Assembly (NCBI GenBank): GCA_016711205.1
Contig: JADJTM010000001.1
Coordinates: 248,001 to 312,000, forward strand
Origin: Micropruina sp.
GTDB lineage: Bacteria > Actinomycetota > Actinomycetes > Propionibacteriales > Propionibacteriaceae
DNA length: 64,000 nucleotides
Direction of reading: 5' to 3'
Shown: positions 8,240 through 16,782 of the stretch, piece by piece
Layout of the letters: every line of letters starts with the position of its first letter
Position numbering within the stretch: position 1 is the stretch's first letter
Notes under the pieces: model-generated
What the model was told of the DNA's origin: nothing
Databases searched by the model: none
The model's input: only the letters and a program-made list of their open reading frames with translations
Made by a program: the position numbers and the translations under genes

Positions 8240-9200
8240 GCGACGAACCCTCACCTACGACGTGGGCCTGACCACGCGGTTCCGGGGCGTCACCCGGCGC
8301 TCCGGCATGCTGCTGCAGGGGGTGGCCGGCTGGGGGGAATGGAGCCCGTTCCCTGAATACGGCCGGCCCGAGATCGACGCGTGGTGGGCCGCGGCGGTCG
8401 AGTCGGCCACGCAGCCCTGGCCGGCCCCGGTGCGCGACAGCGTGCCGGTGAACAGCATCGTCCCCGCGGTGCCGGCCGAGGTGGCAGGACGGTATGCGCT
8501 GGCCGGGGGCTGCCGCACCGCGAAAGTGAAGGTGGCGGAGCCGTCCCAGGGGTTGGCGGACGATCTGGCGCGCGTCGAGGCCGTCCGTGCTGCGCTGGGA
8601 CCGGACGGCCGGGTGCGGGTGGACGCGAACGGAGCCTGGAGCGTGGACGAAGCGGTGATGGCGATCCGGCAGCTGGCGCGGTTCGACCTGGAGTACGTGG
8701 AGCAGCCGTGCGCGTCCGTGGAGGAGTTGGCGCAGCTGCGGGTGCGGCTGGCCCGGTTGGGGGTGCAGGTGCCGATCGCCGCGGACGAGTCGATTCGGCG
8801 CGCGGACGATCCGCAGCGGGTGGTCGCCTTGGCGGCCGCGGACGTGGCGGTGCTCAAGGTGCAGCCGTTGGGCGGGGTGCGGCGGTGTCTCGAACTGGCC
8901 GAGCAGTTGGGACTGCCGGTGGTGGTGTCGTCCGCGCTGGAAACCTCGGTCGGCATCGCCGCCGGGGTGGCACTGGCGGCGGCACTGCCCGAACTGCCCT
9001 ACGCGTGCGGGCTGAACACGCTGGCTCTGCTCGAGACCGACGTGGCCGACGACCCGCTCGTGGTGCGCGACGGACGCCTGGACGTCCGCCGGGTATCGCC
9101 GAGCGGGGACCGCTGGCGGGCGTCCGCCGAGCTGGCCGAGTGGTGGGTGCGCCGGCGCCGCTCCGTGGATGCTGGTGCGGCGCAGGCGGTGGCGCGATGA
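8232..9200 (+). CDS. menC: o-Succinylbenzoate synthase MenC
   Basis: 322 aa, enolase superfamily. The KxK catalytic lysine motif (TAKVKVAEP) is near residue 98. Metal ligands follow in order: RVDANGAW (Asp), EYVEQP (Glu) and ADESIR (Asp). The second base lysine is in AVLKVQPLGG. It dehydrates SHCHC to o-succinylbenzoate. GTG 8232 overlaps the end of menA. Its TGA overlaps the ATG of a 27-codon ORF that leads into menD. Confidence 0.92.
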   Translation: MPERRTLTYDVGLTTRFRGVTRRSGMLLQGVAGWGEWSPFPEYGRPEIDAWWAAAVESATQPWPAPVRDSVPVNSIVPAVPAEVAGRYALAGGCRTAKVKVAEPSQGLADDLARVEAVRAALGPDGRVRVDANGAWSVDEAVMAIRQLARFDLEYVEQPCASVEELAQLRVRLARLGVQVPIAADESIRRADDPQRVVALAAADVAVLKVQPLGGVRRCLELAEQLGLPVVVSSALETSVGIAAGVALAAALPELPYACGLNTLALLETDVADDPLVVRDGRLDVRRVSPSGDRWRASAELAEWWVRRRRSVDAGAAQAVAR

Positions 9201-9280
9201 ACGCAGTGGCGGGCGAGGGTGCTCGGGGCGGCACCTTGAGTCGTCGATCACATCCGGCACGGACGAGTAGGAACCCATGA
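9197..9280 (+). CDS. Possible 27-aa coupling ORF between menC and menD
   Basis: An ATG at 9197 overlaps the menC stop as ATGA. The frame runs 27 codons and its TGA (9278-9280) overlaps the ATG of menD at 9277, again as ATGA. The peptide is basic and Gly/Arg/Ser-rich with no recognisable domain. It could serve as a translational bridge across the 76-bp gap. It may also be chance, because high-GC sequence gives many open frames. There is no strong ribosome site for it, whereas menD has its own weak AGGAA. Confidence 0.3.
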   Translation: MNAVAGEGARGGTLSRRSHPARTSRNP

Positions 9281-10875
9281 CCTCAGCGCAGTGTGCGGCC
9301 ACGATCGTCGCCCAATTGCTGGCGCAGGGCGTCCGCGAGGTGGTGCTTGCGCCCGGTTCGCGCAGTGCGCCGCTGGCGCTGGCGCTGGCCCGGGCCGAAG
9401 CGGAGTCGCGCCTCCGGCTGCACGTGCGCTACGACGAGCGCAGCGCGGGGTTTCTGGCGTTGGGGCTGGCCAAGGGTTCCGGGGTGCCGGTGGCGGTGGT
9501 GACCACGTCCGGCACCGCGGTCGGTAACCTGCTGCCGGCGGTGCTGGAGGCGCATCACGCCGGGGTGCCGCTGATCGTGGTGAGCGCCGATCGTCCGGCG
9601 GCCATGGTCGGGTTCGGCGCCAACCAGACCACCGACCAGGTGCGGTTCTTCGAGCCGTTCGTGCGGTGGTCGGCGCGGGTGTCGTCGGCGGCACCGTCCG
9701 CATCGTGGGCCGCGCAGGCGGCGAAGGCGTGGCTGGTGGCTTCCGGCCTGGTAAGCCGGAATCCGGGGCCGGTGCACCTCAACGTCGAGCTGGCCGAGCC
9801 GCTGGTGGGGCCCGTGAGCGACCCGATGGCCACACCGGTGCGGTCCACGGCCTCGCTGCCCGGGGAGCCGTTGGTGCTGCCGACCGGTCCTTCGACGTTG
9901 CTGGTGTGCGGCGACGCCTCCCCGGAAGTCGGCGCCGCGGTCGCTGCGCTGGCGGCCGATGCCCGGTTGCCGCTGGTGGCGGAGCCGTCCAGCAACGCGC
10001 GGTCTGCCGCCGTGCGCACCGGACGGTTACTGCTCGGCGGACCGCTGGCCCAGCGGGTGCAGCGGGTGGTGGTGTTCGGGCACCCGACCCTGTCGCGTCC
10101 GGTCAATAGGCTGCTGGCAAGGCGTGATGTGGAGTTGGTCGTGGTCAGCCCGACCGCGGACTGGGTCGATCCCGGCTGGCACGCAAGCTCTGTTGCCTCC
10201 GCCGTGGTCATCGAGCCGTGCGACGGCGCGTGGGCGGCCGAGTGGTCGGACGCCGACGCCCGGGTGAGCAGCGCGCTGGACGACCTGCTCGCCGATCAGG
10301 GCGTGTTCACCGGGCCCGCGCTCGCCGCAGCAGTCGCCGCTTCGGTGCCGGACGGCGACGTACTCGTGCTGGGCAGCTCGCAGCCCATCCGCGACGCCGA
10401 CCTTTCGCCGTTGGACGGGCAGGTGGTGTACGCGAATCGCGGGCTGGCCGGCATCGACGGCCCGATCTCGACTGCGGTCGGCCTCGCGCTGGCGACGGGA
10501 CGTCCGACCACCCTGGTGTGCGGCGATCTGACCTTTCTGCACGACGCCAACGGGCTGGCGGCCGGGCTGGGGGAGCGCCGCCCAAACCTGCGCGTCGTGG
10601 TGGCCGACGACTCCGGCGGCAGCATCTTCGCCACCCTCGAATACGGGTCCGCCGAGTTCTCGGACGCCTTCGAGCGGGTCTTCGCGACACCGTCCGGGGT
10701 GGACGTGGCGGGCGTGGCCGAGGCGCACGGCCTGCCGGTCATGCGGGTGTCGGACGCGACCGGTTTGCAGACGGCACTGGCCAGGCCGATCAGCGGTGTC
10801 GAGGTGATCGTTGCCCGCATCGACCGTGCCGGACGCCGCGCGCTCGACCAGGCCATCAACCAGCTCGACGGGTAA
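9277..10875 (+). CDS. menD: SEPHCHC synthase MenD
   Basis: 532 aa, thiamine-diphosphate enzyme. The N-terminal VLAPGSRSAPLALAL and the adjacent GTAVGNLLPAVLEA form the MenD signature and TPP-glutamate region. The C-terminal Mg-TPP motif starts CGDLTFLHDANGL near residue 415. It condenses isochorismate with 2-oxoglutarate. Length and motifs are normal. The last codons read Gln-Leu-Asp-Gly-stop, and the TAA lies inside the left arm of a GGGGACGGTTCC element (GACGGGTAATGGGG), so the element probably supplies the stop codon. Confidence 0.93.
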   Translation: MTSAQCAATIVAQLLAQGVREVVLAPGSRSAPLALALARAEAESRLRLHVRYDERSAGFLALGLAKGSGVPVAVVTTSGTAVGNLLPAVLEAHHAGVPLIVVSADRPAAMVGFGANQTTDQVRFFEPFVRWSARVSSAAPSASWAAQAAKAWLVASGLVSRNPGPVHLNVELAEPLVGPVSDPMATPVRSTASLPGEPLVLPTGPSTLLVCGDASPEVGAAVAALAADARLPLVAEPSSNARSAAVRTGRLLLGGPLAQRVQRVVVFGHPTLSRPVNRLLARRDVELVVVSPTADWVDPGWHASSVASAVVIEPCDGAWAAEWSDADARVSSALDDLLADQGVFTGPALAAAVAASVPDGDVLVLGSSQPIRDADLSPLDGQVVYANRGLAGIDGPISTAVGLALATGRPTTLVCGDLTFLHDANGLAAGLGERRPNLRVVVADDSGGSIFATLEYGSAEFSDAFERVFATPSGVDVAGVAEAHGLPVMRVSDATGLQTALARPISGVEVIVARIDRAGRRALDQAINQLDG

Positions 10876-11005
10876 TGGGGACGGTTCCTTTCCCGTTCAG
10901 CGCCATCCAACCGACTGCTCGACGGGTAATGGGGACGGTTCCTTTCCCGTTCAGCGCCATCCAACCGACGGATAATGGAACCGTCCCCATTACCCGTCGG
11001 AACCC
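10866..11005. repeat. Three GGGGACGGTTCC elements between menD and the nuclease gene
   Basis: Cores lie at 10877-10888 and 10931-10942 (forward) and 10977-10988 (reverse). The two forward copies are a direct repeat of 54 bp. The reverse copy makes the best hairpin of the family: CCGACGGGTAATGG pairs with CCATTATCCGTCGG with one G/T wobble, around an eight-base loop. The forward copy starts on the menD stop. The reverse copy is in sense orientation 21 nt after the stop of the convergent nuclease gene. Each gene therefore has its own sense copy. Confidence 0.8.
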
Positions 11006-11009
11006 TCCC

Positions 11010-12683
11010 TCAGCTCAGCCCTCGCAACCACCGCCGGACGTGCCAGGTGGCTTCGACGTCGTCCTCGTTGTACTCCAGCACCCGCTGCCGGGCCGATGCC
11101 CGCTCGGCGTCCGTCGCGCCGGCCACCGCCTGATCGAACCACGCTTGGCTGTTCAAACCACCGGGCGTGGCGTCGCGCCACGCGAACCCCGCGGCCTTGG
11201 ACGCGACCGCCTTCAGCCCCAGCCCCTGGGTGCCGAAGAAGTGGGCGCGGATCACCATGAACAGGTCGAAGAAGTGCCCCCGCGCCCAATCGAGCACCCA
11301 ATCGAGCACCGCCGAGTCGCTCCGCCTGGCCAGCCGCTGCAGCCGCACCACCTCATAGTCGGAGTAGTGGTAGACCAGCGCGTCCACCCCGTCGACCAGC
11401 TGCCGCAGCCACCCCATCGCCGCCTCGGCCAGCGCCACCTCCGACTCATCGGTCAGCTCGTCGAACACGCTGAAGTGCCGGTAGTAGCGCGAGCCGTCGC
11501 GGGCGTCCGAGACCAGAAAGCCCCACAGGTACACCCGGTCGCTGACGGACGTCTCGATGTCGAGATCGATCTCGACGCTCGCCTGCGGCACGTCGATCGG
11601 ACCCTGCGTGACCCGGTCGAAGTCCACCCCGCGGGCCATCAGCACCGAGCGCCGCCAGGCCAGCCGCAGCCGGTCCTCGGCGCCCACCCGGTGCGTCACC
11701 CGGGCCAGGTACGAAGGCAGCAACCCGTCCAGATCGGCGGACGCCAACTCGGTGACGGTCGCCACCCCCAGGTCGCGCAGCACCTGGATCTCGTGGACGT
11801 CCAGTGGCGACTTCGAGATGCGCAGGCTCAGATCGTCGTCGTCGAGCCGCGGCCGGCACACGTCCCACCACTGGCACCACCCGCATTCCCGGTTGGCGAT
11901 CGGTTGCAGCAGGGGTGGGTCGCCCGGCCGCAACGCGGACGCCGCCTCGGCCAACTCGACCCGGAACGCCTGCTCGGAGTCGTACCGCTCCAGCGTCGAG
12001 ACCAGCTCGACGTCGTAGGGATCCCTGCGATCGCGCGGGCTGGGCGGCACCACCGGCAGGGTGAGGTCGACCCACGACACCACGCGCCCCAGCCCGTCCA
12101 GCTCGTCGGTGCCGACCACGGCCGCCAACGGCGTGCCGGATGCCCGCCCCAACGCCTCCAACATGCGGTGGTAGTGGGCCAACTGCAGCAGGTCGTTGAG
12201 CCGCCAGTTGTAACGGAACCGCCGCCCGGGCAGGTCGTGCCGTGTCAACGGATCGGTCACACTCGACCAGGTCAAGGTGGCCGGCTCGCGGCGCACGTCG
12301 CTGACCCGATGGAACTTGATCTCGGCCGGGTGATAGCCACCATCGTCGGCACGCAGCAACAGGTCCGGACGGCCGCTGCGGTGCCGAACCAGGTCCCGCG
12401 GCAGCAGCGGCGCGATCAGCACCTGCACGTCCGCCGCCATCGCGGCCAGCGTGACCTGCTCCTGCTCGGACGAGGGCAGTTCGCGCAACTCGCGGGCGTC
12501 CAGCACCGAGCCGGTGAACCCGGCCAGCAGCTGGCGCAGCACGTCGGCCTCGAAGGCCACGCCGCCGTGGAACACCTCGCGCAGACCCTCGTCGGCGGAG
12601 GTCGGCACGGTCAGCCCCGGGTGGAACGCGTTGTGTGTCTTGACCGGACAGCTGCGGGCGGCGTAGGCGTCGAGGGCGAACAT
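11010..12683 (-). CDS. RecB-like nuclease with C-terminal RNase H-like domain (TM0106 family)
   Basis: About 557 aa from ATG 12683, which has a GAGGGGG ribosome site. An earlier ATG at 12758 is open but would overlap menG. The N-terminal half resembles Cas4/RecB (PD-(D/E)xK) nucleases: LLRADDGGYHPAEIKFHR holds the catalytic Asp...Glu-x-Lys triad near residue 105, and CGWCQWWDVCR (about 260) is part of the Cys cluster of Fe-S RecB nucleases. The C-terminal half carries the YprB-like exonuclease fold, beginning EIDLDIETS (Asp-x-Glu) and ending NEDDVEATWHVRRWL. The family is common in actinobacteria and lacks a firm function; a nucleic-acid repair or processing role is inferred. Confidence 0.82.
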   Translation of the reverse strand: MFALDAYAARSCPVKTHNAFHPGLTVPTSADEGLREVFHGGVAFEADVLRQLLAGFTGSVLDARELRELPSSEQEQVTLAAMAADVQVLIAPLLPRDLVRHRSGRPDLLLRADDGGYHPAEIKFHRVSDVRREPATLTWSSVTDPLTRHDLPGRRFRYNWRLNDLLQLAHYHRMLEALGRASGTPLAAVVGTDELDGLGRVVSWVDLTLPVVPPSPRDRRDPYDVELVSTLERYDSEQAFRVELAEAASALRPGDPPLLQPIANRECGWCQWWDVCRPRLDDDDLSLRISKSPLDVHEIQVLRDLGVATVTELASADLDGLLPSYLARVTHRVGAEDRLRLAWRRSVLMARGVDFDRVTQGPIDVPQASVEIDLDIETSVSDRVYLWGFLVSDARDGSRYYRHFSVFDELTDESEVALAEAAMGWLRQLVDGVDALVYHYSDYEVVRLQRLARRSDSAVLDWVLDWARGHFFDLFMVIRAHFFGTQGLGLKAVASKAAGFAWRDATPGGLNSQAWFDQAVAGATDAERASARQRVLEYNEDDVEATWHVRRWLRGLS

Positions 12684-12732
12684 GCCCCCTCGCGGAAGTG
12701 GTTGATTATCGCGGCCGGTCACCTCAGCCTCA

Positions 12733-13437
12733 TCAGGCGCGGGCGCGGTGCAGGGCAACGATGCCCCCGGTCAGGTTCTTCCACTGCACGTCGACCCAGC
12801 TCGCCTGCGCCAGCAGATCGGCCAAGGGACGTTGCGCCGGCCACGCCAGAATCGACTCGGCCAGGTAGTCGTACGCCACCGGATTGGACGCGCTGAGCCG
12901 CGCGATCAGCGGCAACGCCCGCAGCGCCACCTGCTGATAGAGCATCCGCAGCGGTGGAAACACCGGAGTGCTGAACTCGCAGATCACGATGCGTCCGCCC
13001 GGTCGCGTGACCCGGCGCAGTTCGGTCAGGGCCGCGGCGGTGTCTTCGACGTTGCGCAGGCCGAACGAGATGGTGACCGCGTCGAAGGCGGCGTCGGCGA
13101 ACGGCAGCGACAGCGCGTCCGCATTGACGAAGGTCAACCCTGGTTGCCGCTCGGCACCCACCTGCAGCATGCCCAGGCTGAGATCGGCTGCGACCACCAG
13201 CGCTCCAGCGTCGGCGAACGGGCGCGACGAGGTGCCCGTGCCCGCGGCCAGGTCGAGGATCTTCTCACCCGGACGGGGCGCCACCGCGGCCAGCACCGCC
13301 CGCCGCCAGCCCCGGTCGAGCCCGCCGGTGAGCAGGTCGTTGACCAGGTCGTAGCGGGCCGCCACCCCGTCGAACATCGCCGCCACGTCGGCTCTGCGCT
13401 TGGCCAGCGTTGCTCTCGCCCGTCCGGTATCAACCAC
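12733..13437 (-). CDS. menG: Demethylmenaquinone methyltransferase MenG (UbiE)
   Basis: About 234 aa from GTG 13437. Class I SAM-dependent methyltransferase: motif I is LDLAAGTGTSSRPF, the UbiE signature is YDLVNDLLTGGLDRGWR near the N-terminus, and GLRNVEDTAAAL plus RPGGRIVICEFSTP mark the central region. It methylates demethylmenaquinone in the last step of menaquinone synthesis. The frame stays open upstream to 13521, but that extension is made of dispersed-repeat sequence, so a start at one of the GTGs 13437-13467 is preferred. No clear ribosome site is seen. Confidence 0.9.
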   Translation of the reverse strand: MVDTGRARATLAKRRADVAAMFDGVAARYDLVNDLLTGGLDRGWRRAVLAAVAPRPGEKILDLAAGTGTSSRPFADAGALVVAADLSLGMLQVGAERQPGLTFVNADALSLPFADAAFDAVTISFGLRNVEDTAAALTELRRVTRPGGRIVICEFSTPVFPPLRMLYQQVALRALPLIARLSASNPVAYDYLAESILAWPAQRPLADLLAQASWVDVQWKNLTGGIVALHRARA

Positions 13438-13489
13438 GGCGGCAAGCTTGCCACGACCCACCGACACTGCAGCCGTCATCCCGGCGAAC

Positions 13490-13675
13490 GTCGCCGTCAT
13501 CCCTGCGGACCTTGCCGTCATCCCTGCGGACCTTGCCGTATCCCTCCGGACCTTGCCGTCATCCCGGCGAACGCCGGGATCTCGAACTGAACGGACGCAC
13601 GAATCTGTGGCGCCGTGCCCCTGGGGTCAGCGCTGAGGCTGTGAGATCCCGGCATTCGCCGGGATGACGGGCGTC
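13490..13675. repeat. Palindromic dispersed repeats, two full copies in inverted orientation
   Basis: Two 20-bp palindromes, ATCCCGGCGAACGCCGGGAT at 13561-13580 and its variant at 13646-13665, face each other. The outer flanks are CGTC/GACG and the inner flanks CTC/GAG, so the pair forms an inverted unit of about 105 bp. Three to four degenerate half copies (GTCATCCCTGCGGACCTT-like, about 19-bp spacing) lie at 13490-13558. The same family is inserted in menF at 18.4 kb. There is no gene between menG and the ABC ATPase. Confidence 0.8.
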
Positions 13676-13706
13676 CGGCGCCCCGGGCGCTTCTCTCCAC
13701 AGTGCC

Positions 13707-13764
13707 GCTCGCCGAACTATTTGGCGCTCGCGGAGCTTCGCGAGCCCGAAGTAGTTGGGCGAGC
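13707..13764. repeat. 58-bp imperfect hairpin
   Basis: Arms 13707-13732 and 13739-13764 are 26 bases each, with about four mismatches and a six-base loop (GAGCTT). The arms start GCTCGCCGAACTATTTGG and end with the matching complement. It lies 80 bp before the ABC ATPase ATG, in the same orientation-neutral gap. No T-run follows. It could be a REP-like element, a bidirectional structure or an attenuator. Confidence 0.7.
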
Positions 13765-13843
13765 ACCCATGGACGGCCCCCAGGCACCCCCCTCCGAGCG
13801 GACGATGCGGCGTCCGCTTTCGTTGTGGTGGAGAATCGAGCCC

Positions 13844-14506
13844 ATGGCCAAACGCAGCACAGTGCTCAAGGTGGCCGGGTTGAGCAAGTCGTTCGGTCCG
13901 GTCGTCATCGTCGACAACTTCAGCCTCGAGGTGCGCGAAGGCGAGGCGATCGCGCTGACCGGACGCAACGGGGCCGGCAAGTCGACGATCCTGCGTTGCA
14001 TCGTGGGCGCCGACCAGCCCGACGCGGGCACGGTCGAGGTGAGCGGCATCCGGATGAGTGAAACCAACCCTGAGGTGCGTCGCGAGGTGGCCACCGTGAT
14101 CGACGACCTGGACTTCTTTCCCGACCTTTCCGTGGTCGAACACCTCGACCTGCTCGCGCGCGCGCACGGCATCGCCGACGCCGAGGAGGCCGTCGACGAG
14201 GTGCTGCACGAGGTGCAGCTGGTGCCGCAGTCGGGGCAGTTGCCGGGCACGCTGTCGTCCGGGCAACGCCGCCGGCTGGCGCTGGCCACGGCCTTCATCC
14301 GCCCCCGCAAGCTGCTGGTACTCGACGAGCCCGAGCAGCGGCTCGACGTCGAGGGTGTCGAATGGCTGGCGGCACGCCTGCAGGCCGAACGCAGCCGCGG
14401 CCTGGCGATCGTGATGGCCAGCCACGAGCCGAAGCTGGTGCAGAGCGTCGCCACCCGCATCGTGCGGATCGGTGAGGGCGTCACCGCCGACGAGGTCGTC
14501 GGGTGA
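13844..14506 (+). CDS. ABC transporter ATP-binding protein
   Basis: 220 aa from ATG 13844, with GGAG about ten bases upstream. An open frame from 13664 is repeat sequence and was not used. The Walker A motif GRNGAGKST is at 40-48, the signature LSSGQRRRL near 138 and Walker B KLLVLDEPE near 160. The H-loop is in VMASHEPKL. The size and the LSSGQ signature fit exporters of the ABC-2/lantibiotic type. GTGA at 14503 couples it to the next gene, a large membrane protein, which should be its partner. The substrate is unknown. Confidence 0.9.
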   Translation: MAKRSTVLKVAGLSKSFGPVVIVDNFSLEVREGEAIALTGRNGAGKSTILRCIVGADQPDAGTVEVSGIRMSETNPEVRREVATVIDDLDFFPDLSVVEHLDLLARAHGIADAEEAVDEVLHEVQLVPQSGQLPGTLSSGQRRRLALATAFIRPRKLLVLDEPEQRLDVEGVEWLAARLQAERSRGLAIVMASHEPKLVQSVATRIVRIGEGVTADEVVG

Positions 14507-16221
14507 GTAAGAAGTCCCGCAAGCTGATCCGCTCCGCCCAAGTCGCACCCGCCGCATCGTCCGTCTCGAACGCCGAACCGGCCCCCGACGCCCCGCCGGC
14601 CCACAACTTCTGGTTCCTACCCGATCTGGCCCCTCAGCCGGTTGACGAGCGCGACCTGCACGACCTGATGCAGCAGTGGCGCCACGGCCGTGCGACCCGC
14701 TCGGTCTGGGACGCCATTCAGGACGCCTACGTCGCCATCTTCACCGTGCTGATGGTGGGCGCGATGATCGCCAACCTGGTGATCAACGCCCAATCGAACA
14801 TGGCGAGCTGCTCGGAGCTGGCCTGCCAGAGCGCCCGCACTCTGGTGCCCTGGGCCACCTGGTTCGCGCTGCTCGGGCTGGCGATCGGCGTCAGCCGGCT
14901 GTTCGGCCCGGTGCTGGTGTCGGCCGCGGAGGGCTTCTGGCTGATGGACGCCCCGATCGAGCGCTCCCGGCTGCTGTCCGGACGGCTGCGCCTCGCGGTG
15001 ATCGCGTCCGGCCTGATCGCCGCCGTGCTGGGCGGCCTGACCGCCGCCTTGAGCGGTTCGAGCCTGCTCGACCTCGGCCTCTGGGCGCTGGCGGACGGCC
15101 TGGGGGCGGCCGCCATGACCGCCTTCGCCGCCGCCGAGCAGACCCGCGAACGCACCCGCGTCACGCGGTGGGTGCAGACCGTGCTGGCCGCCCTGGCACT
15201 GGCCACCCTGCTGCTCACCGTCGCGGTCGCGGCCGGTTGGACGACGTTGACGCTGCCGCTCTGGTCGTCCACGGCGGTGCCTGCGGCAGCCGCCGCAGTG
15301 GGCCTGATCCTGCTGGTGGTCGAACTGCTGGCGGCACGGCGCCGGCTGGGGCTGATCCGACGGGCCCGGCTGGTCTCCGGCGGTTCGCTGGTGGCCGGCA
15401 TGCAGGGCGCCATGTACGCGCTCGACTTCGGGCTGGTGCGCGACATCGTGGTGGAGCGGGCCGCCGTCGAGCGTGGCCACGTGAAGCCGACGCACGGACG
15501 GGGCACGGGTCTGCAGGCGCTGCTGTGGCGCGACCTGCAGCGGCTGCTTCGCTTCCCGCGTCCGCTGGTGGCGCTGGCAGCGTCGGTGGTGACGCCCTAC
15601 GCATTGGACGCCCTGGGCATGACCACGCTGAACCCGTTCATCTCGGGGCTGGTCCTGGTCGCGGTGCTGGTGCCGTTCCTGTCGATGCTGCGGGTGCTCA
15701 CCCGCACCGGTGGGCTGGCCCGCATGTTCCCGTTCCGCACCTCGCAGGTGCGCACGGTGGCGATGATGGTGCCGCTGATGCTGGCTCTGATCTGGCAGGC
15801 CGCCACCATTCCGGCGTTCGTCGGCATCACGGCGGGTGGTGCCGAACGCAGCGTGCTCGACGGTGCTCTCATCGCCCTGATCACCGGCCTGGCGGGCTGG
15901 CTCGGCGCCGTCCGCTGGGTGACGGCGAAGAAGGTCGACTTCAACAGCCCGATGGTGGCGACCGAGTCCGGTGCGGTGCCGCCGACGCTGATTCTGAACC
16001 TGTTCCGCGGCCTCGACATGGTGGCGCTGATCACCGCGCCGGTGATGCTGGGCCAGTCGGCGATGTGGTCGTTCTCGATCGCGGCTCTGGCGTTCATCTT
16101 CCTGCGCGGCACCTTCAACACCGAGGAAATGAAGGCGCAGCAGGAGCAGCTGAACCGCGAAAAGGAAGCGGCGAAGAACCAGTCCGGTCAGAAGATCAAG
16201 GTGCAGCGGCCCACTCGCTAG
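14503..16221 (+). CDS. Polytopic membrane protein, probable ABC transporter permease (DUF6297-like)
   Basis: 572 aa. A polar N-terminus (about 80 aa) is followed by roughly 12 hydrophobic segments in two groups (about 85-285 and 355-545), separated by a charged loop, and a Lys/Gln-rich tail. There is no soluble domain. The overlap with the ATPase gene implies that the two form one exporter. The layout matches what I recall of DUF6297 proteins paired with ABC ATPases in Propionibacteriaceae; that name is a recollection, not a search result. The substrate is unknown. Confidence 0.75.
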   Translation: MSKKSRKLIRSAQVAPAASSVSNAEPAPDAPPAHNFWFLPDLAPQPVDERDLHDLMQQWRHGRATRSVWDAIQDAYVAIFTVLMVGAMIANLVINAQSNMASCSELACQSARTLVPWATWFALLGLAIGVSRLFGPVLVSAAEGFWLMDAPIERSRLLSGRLRLAVIASGLIAAVLGGLTAALSGSSLLDLGLWALADGLGAAAMTAFAAAEQTRERTRVTRWVQTVLAALALATLLLTVAVAAGWTTLTLPLWSSTAVPAAAAAVGLILLVVELLAARRRLGLIRRARLVSGGSLVAGMQGAMYALDFGLVRDIVVERAAVERGHVKPTHGRGTGLQALLWRDLQRLLRFPRPLVALAASVVTPYALDALGMTTLNPFISGLVLVAVLVPFLSMLRVLTRTGGLARMFPFRTSQVRTVAMMVPLMLALIWQAATIPAFVGITAGGAERSVLDGALIALITGLAGWLGAVRWVTAKKVDFNSPMVATESGAVPPTLILNLFRGLDMVALITAPVMLGQSAMWSFSIAALAFIFLRGTFNTEEMKAQQEQLNREKEAAKNQSGQKIKVQRPTR

Positions 16222-16223
16222 CG

Positions 16224-16325
16224 GGCTGCGTACCGTTGGTCGAGATTGATGCCCGTCCTGCGTACCGCTGGTCGAGCTGGCGAGACCGTCTCAGTCAGGT
16301 TTCGACCAACTCAACCAACGAATCT
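16224..16325. repeat. GGTCGAG...TCGACC dispersed repeat
   Basis: GCGTACCGYTGGTCGAG occurs twice (about 16227 and 16258). It is followed by GGTCGAGCTGGCGAGACC and an inverted TTTCGACCAACTCAACC. The same family, which reads VELVET-like in translation, occurs within the menF gene (about 18225-18285) and in the cysH-cysD linker (about 55485-55545). It lies between two convergent genes and may form a hairpin. Confidence 0.6.
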
Positions 16326-16343
16326 GCACGGATCAGCGCTTCC

Positions 16344-16778
16344 TTACGGCTGTTTGGGTTCCGCCAGCAGGTCCAGCAAGGCCTGGATCGCGGCAGCCCT
16401 GCCCATCGACAGGATGTCGCGTTCAGAAACTCCTCTGCGGAGCAGCATCGAGACGACATCGGCCGGGGTGGTGTCGCCCGGCGCGACCGGCGTGCCCCGG
16501 TCAGGCTTGGTGCCGTCCTGGACGCACGCCCAGAACTCGCCGGGACCAACCTGCAACTGGTCGCGCAGGATCCGGCTCCACAAGCTGCTGCCGTAGGTGT
16601 CTTTCGAGTTCGGGGGGCGCGAGATGTGGGTTCGTAGAATCCGCCCGTCGGGAAGCGCGATCTCGAAGGTCGCATGGTGCCGGACGGGTTGGCCGACAGC
16701 GTTGCGGATTTCGGTCCAGCCCTCGACTTGGCAGAACGTCAGATGGTGCTTCCGAGTGGGGGCGGGATAGGTCGGCAT
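16344..16778 (-). CDS. Putative toxin of a type II toxin-antitoxin pair
   Basis: 144 aa from ATG 16778, which follows GAGGAG by nine bases. The N-terminal motif reads KHHLTFCQVEGWTEIRNA, then a charged beta-rich core (FEIALPDGRILRTHIS) and a C-terminal helical part (LLRRGVSERDILSMGR). I recognise this pattern as an actinobacterial family labelled cytotoxic translational repressor of toxin-antitoxin systems. No catalytic residues can be assigned by eye. The four-base gap after the antitoxin gene and the shared promoter at 17190-17240 support a two-gene operon. It lies between an ABC operon and menF, a typical accessory position. Confidence 0.7.
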   Translation of the reverse strand: MPTYPAPTRKHHLTFCQVEGWTEIRNAVGQPVRHHATFEIALPDGRILRTHISRPPNSKDTYGSSLWSRILRDQLQVGPGEFWACVQDGTKPDRGTPVAPGDTTPADVVSMLLRRGVSERDILSMGRAAAIQALLDLLAEPKQP

Positions 16779-16782
16779 CGCG

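Noticed and set aside
10218..12896. An 892-aa forward ORF
   Set aside because: It overlaps menD out of frame, crosses the repeat elements and runs antisense to the nuclease gene. His/Gln/Arg-rich without motifs.
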